Shown here: positions 1-6,563 of the stretch, piece by piece
How the letters are laid out: the number at the start of each line of letters is the position of its first letter
How positions within the stretch are numbered: the stretch's first letter is position 1
Source of the DNA: an uncultured Oscillibacter sp.
Lineage (GTDB): Bacteria > Bacillota > Clostridia > Oscillospirales > Oscillospiraceae
Length of the DNA stretch: 28,787 nucleotides
Assembly: GCA_905200545.1 (NCBI GenBank)
Contig: CAJKKQ010000028.1
Coordinates: 1-28,787, forward strand
Reading direction: 5' to 3'
Made by a program: the position numbers and the translations under genes
The notes under the pieces: generated by a model
Seen by the model: the letters and a program-made list of their open reading frames with translations, nothing else
Told to the model about the DNA's origin: nothing
Database searches by the model: none

Positions 1-110
1 AGGAGGCCAACCCCGGCAACTTCCTGCTGATGCACGCCATGGGCCCCAACGTGGCAGGTGTCATCGGCTCCGCCATTGCCGCGGGCGTCCTCATCTCTTT
101 GTTCGGGTAA
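1..110 (+). CDS. Sodium-translocating decarboxylase beta subunit, C-terminal end (partial)
   Basis: Only the last 35 codons lie in the window (frame from base 3, stop TAA 108-110). They read as a glycine- and alanine-rich final membrane helix with the sequence [19 protein letters not shown]. This is the characteristic C-terminus of the OadB/GcdB/MmdB beta subunit, the integral membrane part that pumps Na+ using the energy of biotin-carboxylate decarboxylation. The next gene starts 12 bases downstream and encodes the matching carboxyltransferase subunit, which supports the call. The substrate class (oxaloacetate, methylmalonyl-CoA or glutaconyl-CoA) cannot be read from this fragment. The alpha subunit points to oxaloacetate. 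Confidence 0.85.
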   Translation, partial: EANPGNFLLMHAMGPNVAGVIGSAIAAGVLISLFG

Positions 111-122
111 AGGAGAATGGCT

Positions 123-1565
123 ATGGAATTCTTATCCAAGACCCCCCTGTATCTCACCGATACCATCCTCCGGGACGCCCACCAATCCCAGGCGGCCACC
201 CGCATGCGGCTGGAGGATATGCTCCCTGCCTGCGAAGTGCTGGACGCCATCGGCTACTGGTCCCTGGAGTGCTGGGGCGGTGCCACTTTCGACGCATGCA
301 TGCGCTTTTTAAAGGAGGATCCCTGGGATCGGCTGCGGCAGCTGCGCAGGGCTCTTCCCCACACGAAGCTGCAGATGCTCTTCCGGGGCCAGAACATCCT
401 GGGCTACAAACACTACGCCGACGACGTGGTGGACGCCTTCTGCGCCAAAAGCATTGAGAATGGCATCGACATCATCCGGATCTTCGATGCACTCAACGAC
501 GTGCGCAACCTGGAGCAGGCCATCCGATCCACCAAGAAGTACGGCGGCATGGTAGAGGCTACCTTGTCCTACACCATTTCCCCCATCCATGACGAGGAAT
601 ACTTCGTAAAACTGGCCCGGGAACTGGAGCAGATGGGAGCCGACGTCATCTGCATCAAGGATATGGCAAACCTGCTGCTGCCCACGGCGGCCTATTCTCT
701 GGTGAAACGCCTCAAGGAGACGGTATCTGTCCCCATCCACCTGCATACCCACAATACCACCGGCACCGGCGACATGGTATATCTCATGGCGGCTATGGCG
801 GGGGTGGACATTGTGGATACCGCCCTCTCTCCCCTGGCCAACGGCACCTCTCAGCCCGCTACGGAATCCCTGGTGGCCACTCTCCAGGGCACTGTCCGGG
901 ATACCGGGCTGGACCTGAATAAAATGAGTGAAGCGGCTGCCCACTTCCGCAAAGTTGCCCATCGGCTCAAGGAGGAGGGATCCCTGGATCCCAAGGTGCT
1001 GAATGTGGACACCAACACTCTCCTCTATCAGGTGCCAGGCGGCATGCTCTCAAACCTTATCTCTCAGCTCAAACAGGCTGGAAAAGAGGATCAATACTAT
1101 GAAGTTCTGTCCGAGATTCCCCGGGTGCGGGCGGACTACGGCTACCCGCCTCTGGTGACCCCCTCCAGCCAAATTGTGGGCACCCAGGCGGTAATGAATG
1201 TCATCACCGGGGAACGGTATAAGACCTTCACCAAAGAATCCAAGGCCATGCTCCGGGGAGAGTACGGAAAACTTCCCGGCACCGTGAACGAGGATGTCCG
1301 GGCCAAGGCCGGTATCTCTCCGGAGGAGGTCATCACCTGCCGCCCGGCGGATCTTTTGGAGCCGGAACTGCCCAAATACCGGGAGGAGTTCCGGGACATT
1401 GCCAAAAGCGACGAGGACGTTCTCTCTCTGGCTCTGTTCCCCCAGGTAGCCCCCAAGTTCCTCGCCTGGCGGGACGGCCCCCATGAAGCATCGGTATCCC
1501 CCAAGCCCTCTGCACCTTCCGACGCTGACACCGTCCGGGAGCTGTACGTGGAATATCAACCTTAA
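123..1565 (+). CDS. oadA: Oxaloacetate decarboxylase alpha subunit / carboxyltransferase, without biotin domain
   Basis: This protein should transfer the carboxyl group of oxaloacetate (or run the pyruvate carboxylase subunit B half-reaction) to biotin on a separate carrier, feeding the membrane beta subunit encoded upstream. The N-terminus has the HMGL-like TIM-barrel start LTDTILRDAHQS. The metal-site HLHTH places His208 and His210, and the lysine of CIKDMANLL is Lys179, close to the known OadA positions. The conserved PYC/OADA region follows and ends with ALFPQVAPKFL. The 480-residue protein stops there: no MKM biotinyl domain is present, so the carrier must be encoded elsewhere. Two in-frame ATGs exist at 117 and 123. 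AGGAG at 111-115 is only 1 base from the first but 7 from the second, so 123 is preferred. A strong terminator follows. Confidence 0.9.
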   Translation: MEFLSKTPLYLTDTILRDAHQSQAATRMRLEDMLPACEVLDAIGYWSLECWGGATFDACMRFLKEDPWDRLRQLRRALPHTKLQMLFRGQNILGYKHYADDVVDAFCAKSIENGIDIIRIFDALNDVRNLEQAIRSTKKYGGMVEATLSYTISPIHDEEYFVKLARELEQMGADVICIKDMANLLLPTAAYSLVKRLKETVSVPIHLHTHNTTGTGDMVYLMAAMAGVDIVDTALSPLANGTSQPATESLVATLQGTVRDTGLDLNKMSEAAAHFRKVAHRLKEEGSLDPKVLNVDTNTLLYQVPGGMLSNLISQLKQAGKEDQYYEVLSEIPRVRADYGYPPLVTPSSQIVGTQAVMNVITGERYKTFTKESKAMLRGEYGKLPGTVNEDVRAKAGISPEEVITCRPADLLEPELPKYREEFRDIAKSDEDVLSLALFPQVAPKFLAWRDGPHEASVSPKPSAPSDADTVRELYVEYQP

Positions 1566-1570
1566 ATCTA

Positions 1571-1607
1571 AAAAAGAGAGACACCGAGAACCGGTGTCTC
1601 TCTTTTT
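1571..1607. terminator. Bidirectional intrinsic terminator between oadA and the PRK06851-like gene
   Basis: A perfect 16-bp stem (1571-1586 with 1592-1607) encloses the loop AGAAC. The stem core is GAGAGACACCG. The left arm begins with five A and the right arm ends with five T, so either strand gives a hairpin followed by a U-tract. It sits between two convergent genes, 5 bases after the oadA stop and 11 bases before the end of the minus-strand gene. Confidence 0.93.
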
Positions 1608-1618
1608 GGATAGCAATG

Positions 1619-2686
1619 TCATTTCAAATAACTCAGCAGCCGTCCGGCTTCCATGGCCGCCAGCGCCCGGACTCCGTCAAAGTCCACATAGGGATTGTAA
1701 ACTGCCTCCAGGCGGTCGTGGGCAGCTTTGGCGTCCATCAGTGCATGCCGTCCCTCCTCCCGCAGCAATGCCGCCATACGGGTCTCAAAGCGCAGCCGGG
1801 CGCGCTTTTCCGCCGTCCCCAGAGCATCCAGCCGGATCCGGCGGAAGGGCTTTTTTCCGTAGTCCATTCCTGGCCGGGAGGTCACAAAGGCCAGCCCCAG
1901 TCCCGGTACCAGCAGATGCTCCAGCCGCTCCGGCTCCTCAGGGGCCGGACAGGCGATGACGTCCCAGCCGTTTGCCGTGGCCGCCCGGCGGAGCAGCTCC
2001 AGCAGCGGCCCTGCCTGCTCCCAGCTGTCTGCGAACTCGTAGACCTTGGGGCAGAGGACTTCCACGCTGTCAAAACGCCAAATGTAGCCCTTGTGGGTCA
2101 TGCTTCCCAAAAAGCGGCGGAGGGTGCGCCCCTGCTGTCCGCCCCGGCGGCGCAGCTCCCGGGCGATGATACCTCCCACACGCTTTTCCGCCCGGGGCCG
2201 GTCAAATCCTGCGGCCACTGTCCGAACGGCATCCAGCTCCACAGACCGGGCGGCTTTCAGGTGGCGGTAAGCCCGCTCGTAGGCGGCCTTGTAGGTATGG
2301 GTGTGGGCCTTTACCTCCTCTGCATCCCGCTTGGCAGCGGACAGATCGTAAAATCTCCCCAAATCCACATACCGATCCACCGCTGCCGGGTATTTGGGCT
2401 CAAGCACATGGGGACTGGTACCGTCGGCCACGGCACAGCGCAGAGCTGGCAGCACCACGCCGTCCAGGGAGTCGGGATCACCGGAGCACCACAGATATTC
2501 CACCGGCGTACCCGCCTCCTCCATAGCCCGGCCGATCTCCCGCATAAAGGTGTTCTTTCCCACTCCGGGGCCTCCCTTGAGAATCATCAGATCATAGGTA
2601 TCCTCCAGGTCGGTCAGTTCCGAAAACAGGTTCTGGAACCCGTTTCCGCTGTTTGCTCCCACGAAAAAATTCGTAACCTGTGCCAT
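1619..2686 (-). CDS. PRK06851-like P-loop ATPase family protein
   Basis: This 355-residue cytoplasmic protein resembles the uncharacterised two-domain clostridial ATPase family PRK06851. Near the N-terminus is MILKGGPGVGKNTFM (P-loop Gly38 to Lys44). The C-terminal half carries a family-like segment, EEPERLEHLLVPGLGLAFVTS. The P-loop is unusual: Asn45 follows the catalytic lysine where Ser or Thr is normal, although Thr46 comes next. In the second half the region where this family normally has another P-loop reads ADSWEQAGPLLELL, with no lysine motif; this comparison is from memory of the family. The ribosome site GGAGGG lies just upstream of the ATG. The gene appears monocistronic, divergent from the carboxypeptidase gene and convergent with oadA. 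The function is unknown. Confidence 0.72.
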   Translation of the reverse strand: MAQVTNFFVGANSGNGFQNLFSELTDLEDTYDLMILKGGPGVGKNTFMREIGRAMEEAGTPVEYLWCSGDPDSLDGVVLPALRCAVADGTSPHVLEPKYPAAVDRYVDLGRFYDLSAAKRDAEEVKAHTHTYKAAYERAYRHLKAARSVELDAVRTVAAGFDRPRAEKRVGGIIARELRRRGGQQGRTLRRFLGSMTHKGYIWRFDSVEVLCPKVYEFADSWEQAGPLLELLRRAATANGWDVIACPAPEEPERLEHLLVPGLGLAFVTSRPGMDYGKKPFRRIRLDALGTAEKRARLRFETRMAALLREEGRHALMDAKAAHDRLEAVYNPYVDFDGVRALAAMEAGRLLSYLK

Positions 2687-2805
2687 AATCTCCCTCCAAG
2701 TTTTGTTCTCGTTTTCAGATTATGGCGCTCCGGCTTGGCCTGACAGCGTTTTTCCGGTGTTTTTTCCTTCCTCCACGGCAAATTTTTATTTTTTCGGAAA
2801 ACAGG

Positions 2806-2834
2806 GTGCACGGGCGCAGTTTTCTTGCTATAAT
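2806..2834 (+). promoter_or_regulatory. Extended -10 promoter for the D-Ala-D-Ala carboxypeptidase gene
   Basis: A consensus TATAAT at 2829-2834 is preceded by TG one base upstream (TGCTATAAT), giving an extended -10. The -35 position (about 2806-2811, GTGCAC) is poor, which is common for extended -10 promoters. Predicted transcription starts near 2841. That would leave a GTG codon at 2855 without a ribosome site and supports the ATG at 2900. The remaining 2687-2805 stretch is the divergent spacer with the PRK06851-like gene, where I see no convincing minus-strand promoter. Confidence 0.6.
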
Positions 2835-2899
2835 AATGTGCATGTACCCAGGCAGTGCCCTGGTGGCGACTCTACACAGCGAGGCAGGCGACAACAGCT

Positions 2900-4003
2900 A
2901 TGGACTATCAATTCTCCCACAGCACGGAACAGGAGCGGGCCGCCCGGCGGGCACAGCGCGCAGCACAGCGAAAACGCAGGCGGCGTCAGCATCTTCGGCT
3001 GCAATGCCTGCGTCTGGCGGCGGTACTCATTCCCCTGCTGGCTGTTTGCCTGATCTGGTATGCCATACAGCCGGAGGAAACGCAGGATCCCACAGCTTCC
3101 GTACAGGCGGCGCAGATGGAGGTGCAGACGCCCCCGGCGGAGCCGGAGCCGGAACCGGCATACACGGTAAAACGAACGGCACAGACTGCCGCCATCTCCG
3201 CTGAGGCCGACAGCCAATACGCCGTGGTGATCGATCTTGCCAACGGTACCATTCTGGCGGAAAAAGCCGCTGATACCCGCATCAACCCCGCCTCCATGAC
3301 CAAGATCCTGACGCTTCTTGTAGCAGTAGAACAAATTGAAAAAAAGGATGTCAGCCTGGACGACACCTTCACCATGACGCTGGAGGTAACGGATTATTGC
3401 TATGTCAATGAATGCAGTGTCGTGGGGTTTTTGAACGAGGAGGTCATCCCCATCCGGGATCTGCTTTACGGGACTATCCTCCCCTCCGGCGCCGATGCCG
3501 CCCTGGGCCTTGCGTACTACCTGTGCGGCTCCCAAGAGGCCTTTGTGGAACTGATGAATGCAAAGCTGGAGGAACTGGGCCTGTCCGATACCGCCCACTT
3601 TACCAACTGCGTGGGCCTTTACGATGAAGCCCACTCCTGCACCGTCACCGATATGGCGCTGATCCTGAAAGCCGCCATGGAGAACGACCTGTGCCGGGAG
3701 GTCCTCTCCACCCACATCTACCACACCCAGCCCACGGCGCAGCACCCCGAGGGGCAGGATCTGTCCAACTGGTTCCTGCGCAAGATCGAAGATCATGTGC
3801 CGGAGGGGCTGGAAGTCGTGGGCGGCAAAACGGGCTATGTGGTCCAATCCGGCAACTGTGCCGCCAGCTGGGCTGAGACCTCTGACGGCAGCCGCTATCT
3901 CTGTGTCACAGGCAATGCTCACAGCAGCTGGCGGGCCATCTATGACCATGTGGCGCTGTACACCCAATACTGTCTTCCTGAAACAGAAAGCACCCCGTCG
4001 TAA
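2900..4003 (+). CDS. D-alanyl-D-alanine carboxypeptidase (peptidase S11 family), membrane anchored
   Basis: This is a penicillin-binding serine peptidase that should trim the terminal D-Ala from peptidoglycan stem peptides outside the membrane. An arginine-rich N-terminus (residues 11-30) leads into one membrane helix (about 37-55). A Pro/Glu-rich linker follows, then the catalytic domain with SMTK (Ser132 nucleophile, Lys135), PSGADA (SxN motif region 196-198, with Ala in place of the usual Asn) and GGKTGY (KTG 310-312). The signal looks like an uncleaved N-terminal anchor rather than the C-terminal amphipathic helix of DacA types. Start: the longer frame opens with GTG at 2855, but the -10 box at 2829-2834 leaves that codon no ribosome site; ATG 2900 gives 367 residues. 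Its own site (GAGGCAGG near 2881) is weak. Nine cysteines follow the membrane helix. Confidence 0.88.
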   Translation: MDYQFSHSTEQERAARRAQRAAQRKRRRRQHLRLQCLRLAAVLIPLLAVCLIWYAIQPEETQDPTASVQAAQMEVQTPPAEPEPEPAYTVKRTAQTAAISAEADSQYAVVIDLANGTILAEKAADTRINPASMTKILTLLVAVEQIEKKDVSLDDTFTMTLEVTDYCYVNECSVVGFLNEEVIPIRDLLYGTILPSGADAALGLAYYLCGSQEAFVELMNAKLEELGLSDTAHFTNCVGLYDEAHSCTVTDMALILKAAMENDLCREVLSTHIYHTQPTAQHPEGQDLSNWFLRKIEDHVPEGLEVVGGKTGYVVQSGNCAASWAETSDGSRYLCVTGNAHSSWRAIYDHVALYTQYCLPETESTPS

Positions 4004-4015
4004 CGGGGTGCTTTT
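3987..4015. terminator. Bidirectional intrinsic terminator between the carboxypeptidase and lipase-like genes
   Basis: A 12-bp stem AAAGCACCCCGT (3987-3998) pairs with 4003-4014 around a CGTA loop, followed by T residues. The carboxypeptidase stop TAA (4001-4003) overlaps the loop. The minus-strand gene ends at 4031, so the A-rich left arm can serve it as a U-tract. Confidence 0.88.
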
Positions 4016-4030
4016 CTGATTCTCGATACA

Positions 4031-5407
4031 TTAAAAGCCCCGGCACTTCAGATCCGCCGCCAGGTTCACATAGAACTCCCGGACGTCAAATCCCGGGATA
4101 TTCTCCCGGTTGAGATCCACCACGTCTCCGTGGGAAATGCCCCGCTTTCCGGCAGGCTCCAGCAGAGTGAAGCGACTGCCCCACCGGGCCGAATCTACCG
4201 CCACCAGCCCGTCGTTGCGGCCGTCGAAGTGCTTGACAATGGGATAGGTCATATTCAGGGGGAATTTCCCGTTCCGGGCCCGCTTGCAGTAGGACATGAC
4301 GCTCTCGTACACCACGCCCGGGTCATCCGGGGTCTCCGCGTTCCGGGCCGCGCAGGCAGAGGCCGTCAGATCCGTCACCGCTGCCAGGAAATCAGGATTC
4401 TCGTCCCCCATCCGGCGCATGGCGGCATTATAGGTCTCCGCGATCTTCCGCCGGGCCGCCTCCGGCACCTTTCCCAGTAAGTATTCCGCGAAAATGCAGC
4501 CCCGGTGGGGCGTGTTGATGGTAGTGAGGGTGGCCACATAGGGCCCCATTCCCTGGTGGGCGATGGCCGCCCGGCTATCCAGCCCGCCTTTGGAGTGGGC
4601 GATGATATTCACCTTGCCGCAGCCGGTCTCCTCCACGATCTGCCGGATCCGCGCCGCCAGTTCCCGGCCGCTGTCCTCCACCGCAGCGGCGGACTGCTGC
4701 CGTCCGTAATACACCGTGGCTCCGTTGCGCCGGAGCTCTTTCGGGATGCGTCCCCAATAGTTGATGTAGCGATAGTCCCGGAAGAAGACCCCGTGAACCA
4801 GGAGAAGGGGATACTGGGTCTTGCAAATCTCATTTTCCGCCCTGGTCTCATCCAGCTCCCACTTCTCCGTCTCAAACTCCACTTCATCAGAGACAATACG
4901 AATGATTCTCAGGAGATACCAGATATTGAGAAACGGGATCCAGCCGCAAAGCGCCGCCAGTACCCGGTGCTTCAATCCCAGCTGCACCGAGGTACAATAT
5001 ACCCGGAGCATGCCCGCCCAGAAAACCGCAGCCTCTGTCACAACCACCGCCAGTATATGGATGAGACAGACCAGAAACCCCATGCTCCTTCCATAGCCGG
5101 AGTGTTCCCAGGGCGAGACATACCCCAAAAACGCAAGCACGGAGACAACATTGGCGGTTGCTGTCACCAGGAACAGCTGCAGCAGTTCAGCGCCCCCCGC
5201 CAGGGTCCGGATACGCCGGGTAGGCAAGGATTCCCGCCCCAGCGGACGCAGCACCACCATCATCAGCAGCACCAGCAAAAGAAGCGCCAGCAGGAAAATC
5301 ACGTCTCCCGCCATCCGGTTCAGCGGCGGCAGCGTGCAGGCCGCCGGCAGATTGGACGCAGCTAAAATCACCAAAACATATCCGCTCCGGCGCAGCCACT
5401 TTCTCAA
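4031..5407 (-). CDS. Multi-pass membrane protein with C-terminal lipase-like alpha/beta hydrolase domain
   Basis: The 458-residue protein has about five hydrophobic helices in its first 170 residues (roughly 10-27, 33-54, 72-96, 109-134, 149-167), then a triacylglycerol-lipase-like hydrolase domain. The domain opens with PLLLVHGVFF (about 200-209), which carries the oxyanion-hole strand. The nucleophile elbow is AHSKGG with Ser272; candidate acid and base are Asp399 (GRNDGLV) and His426 (ISHGD). NTPHRG is also typical of bacterial lipases. The substrate is unknown; an ester or lipid in or near the membrane is inferred. The start is TTG, with GAGG 8 bases upstream. The gene follows the flavodoxin-ferredoxin gene by 27 bases, probably in one transcript. 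Confidence 0.8.
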   Translation of the reverse strand: MRKWLRRSGYVLVILAASNLPAACTLPPLNRMAGDVIFLLALLLLVLLMMVVLRPLGRESLPTRRIRTLAGGAELLQLFLVTATANVVSVLAFLGYVSPWEHSGYGRSMGFLVCLIHILAVVVTEAAVFWAGMLRVYCTSVQLGLKHRVLAALCGWIPFLNIWYLLRIIRIVSDEVEFETEKWELDETRAENEICKTQYPLLLVHGVFFRDYRYINYWGRIPKELRRNGATVYYGRQQSAAAVEDSGRELAARIRQIVEETGCGKVNIIAHSKGGLDSRAAIAHQGMGPYVATLTTINTPHRGCIFAEYLLGKVPEAARRKIAETYNAAMRRMGDENPDFLAAVTDLTASACAARNAETPDDPGVVYESVMSYCKRARNGKFPLNMTYPIVKHFDGRNDGLVAVDSARWGSRFTLLEPAGKRGISHGDVVDLNRENIPGFDVREFYVNLAADLKCRGF

Positions 5408-5434
5408 AGTTCTCGCCTCACTTTCTCAACCTTC

Positions 5435-6256
5435 TTACAAAAACAGCTGATTCTCCTTAGGCTCTGTGAAATTGGCCTCCAGCATGGCTACATGGCTGAG
5501 AAATGCGGGGTCGTCAAAATACTTTGCGTGCTTGGTGCACTTGCGGACACAGGCCTGGCACTTGATGCAGGTACCCGGCACCAGGGCGGTATTCTTCGGA
5601 TCAATGGCTCCCATGGGACACAGGCGGGCGCAGGCGCCGCAGTCGGTACACTTGCCCAGATCCGTCTGGGGCTTTGCCTTGAGGAACTTGGCAGGCTGGC
5701 CGTCGATCCCCTTGGGTACATAGTAAGGCGCGTCGGCATCGCCGGGTACGGTAATAGGGGCCGGAATTTCTGTCAAGGTTTTTACCTTGTCAGCGATCTC
5801 CCCCGCAAAGGCCTCCATCATCCGCTTGTCATCCCAGTCCGGCCGGCCATCAGCCAAGGCGTCCGTAAACGCGTGACGGCAGGCAAAGGCCCCGGCCGCC
5901 ACGGTGTGGAAGCCACCGGCCTCCAGACAGGCGCACAGCTCCGCCAGGGAGTTGTCAAAGCTGCGGTTGCCAAAGGTCACCAGTCCCACCGCCAGAGCTC
6001 CGTTCCCCAGGATCTCCTCCTGCACGAAGGGCAGCATCTTATTGGGCAGCTTCCCCGCATAGGTGGGCATTCCCAGCACCACCAGGTCAGAATCTGCAAA
6101 GGAAAGCGCTTCTCTCCGCTCACCGGGCCGGGTAAAGCTCCGGCGCTCCAGAGGAAGCCCCAGCTTCCCGGCCAGGGATTCCGCCACCGTGTTGACCACT
6201 TTGTCCGTGTTGCCGGTGGCACTCCAATACACTGCCCAAACTTTCTTTTGTTCCAT
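5435..6256 (-). CDS. EFR1-family ferredoxin: flavodoxin domain fused to two [4Fe-4S] sites
   Basis: The 273-residue protein combines an N-terminal flavodoxin domain with the FMN phosphate-binding loop SATGNT (12-17), a PTYAGKLPNKMLPF segment, and a C-terminal bacterial ferredoxin domain. The latter has two clusters: CTDCGACARLCP (Cys203, 206, 209, 213) and CIKCQACVRKC (Cys230, 233, 236, 240). It is a cytoplasmic electron carrier moving electrons between FMN and low-potential iron-sulfur centres. The physiological partner is not visible here. GGGGAAGGA precedes the ATG. It lies downstream of the small four-cysteine gene, separated by an inverted repeat, and upstream of the lipase-like gene. 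Confidence 0.88.
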   Translation of the reverse strand: MEQKKVWAVYWSATGNTDKVVNTVAESLAGKLGLPLERRSFTRPGERREALSFADSDLVVLGMPTYAGKLPNKMLPFVQEEILGNGALAVGLVTFGNRSFDNSLAELCACLEAGGFHTVAAGAFACRHAFTDALADGRPDWDDKRMMEAFAGEIADKVKTLTEIPAPITVPGDADAPYYVPKGIDGQPAKFLKAKPQTDLGKCTDCGACARLCPMGAIDPKNTALVPGTCIKCQACVRKCTKHAKYFDDPAFLSHVAMLEANFTEPKENQLFL

Positions 6257-6286
6257 CTGTCCTTCCCCCTTTTCTTACAGTTGCCG

Positions 6287-6320
6287 CAACAGGCGCCAGG
6301 GAACTCCCGGGCGCCTGTTG
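6287..6320. repeat. Inverted repeat between the four-cysteine gene and the flavodoxin-ferredoxin gene
   Basis: An 11-bp perfect inverted repeat (CAACAGGCGCC at 6287-6297, complement at 6310-6320) has a 12-base loop that can itself pair GGG with CCC. On the minus strand no run of T follows, so it is a poor intrinsic terminator. It could be a processing or mRNA-stability hairpin, or an attenuator within the operon. Confidence 0.55.
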
Positions 6321-6324
6321 ACGG

Positions 6325-6534
6325 TCACAGCGAAAAATCCGCTTCGTTCAGTTTGTCGGTATCCAGCACCGCCGGACGAGGCGGTACCCGCTTCAGGGGA
6401 TCATACTTGAAGGAACGGCAATGATCCTCCACTGCCATGATCCCGTGCTTGACACAGGCCACTTCCCGGTCATTGATCTGCTGCCCCCGCTGGCAGTAAG
6501 CACAGCGCGGATCGATATTCTTCCGAAACAGCAT
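6325..6534 (-). CDS. Small conserved four-cysteine protein
   Basis: A 69-residue acidic/basic mixed protein with cysteines at 11, 14, 27 and 39 (RCAYCQRG, ACVKHG, HCRSFKYDP), followed by PLKRVPPRP and a polar C-terminus ending DFSL. The spacing suggests a single metal site, zinc or iron. I recall closely similar short proteins in many Clostridia, always uncharacterised. GGGAGGA lies at good spacing upstream of the ATG. It begins 29 bases after the ClpE-like stop and is probably the last gene of the long operon. The function is unknown. The coding call rests on the ribosome site, its place in the operon, and the cysteine pattern. Confidence 0.8.
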   Translation of the reverse strand: MLFRKNIDPRCAYCQRGQQINDREVACVKHGIMAVEDHCRSFKYDPLKRVPPRPAVLDTDKLNEADFSL

Positions 6535-6563
6535 GCAAGTCCTCCCCCTTCACAGTGCTTTTC

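Noticed and set aside
2828..3967. A minus-strand frame opposite the carboxypeptidase
   Set aside because: The plus-strand gene has all three active-site motifs and a promoter. The antisense frame has no recognisable content.
3987..4015. Hairpin as a mobile-element end or attachment site
   Set aside because: It fits a bidirectional terminator between convergent genes, and no integrase or transposase is present anywhere in the window.
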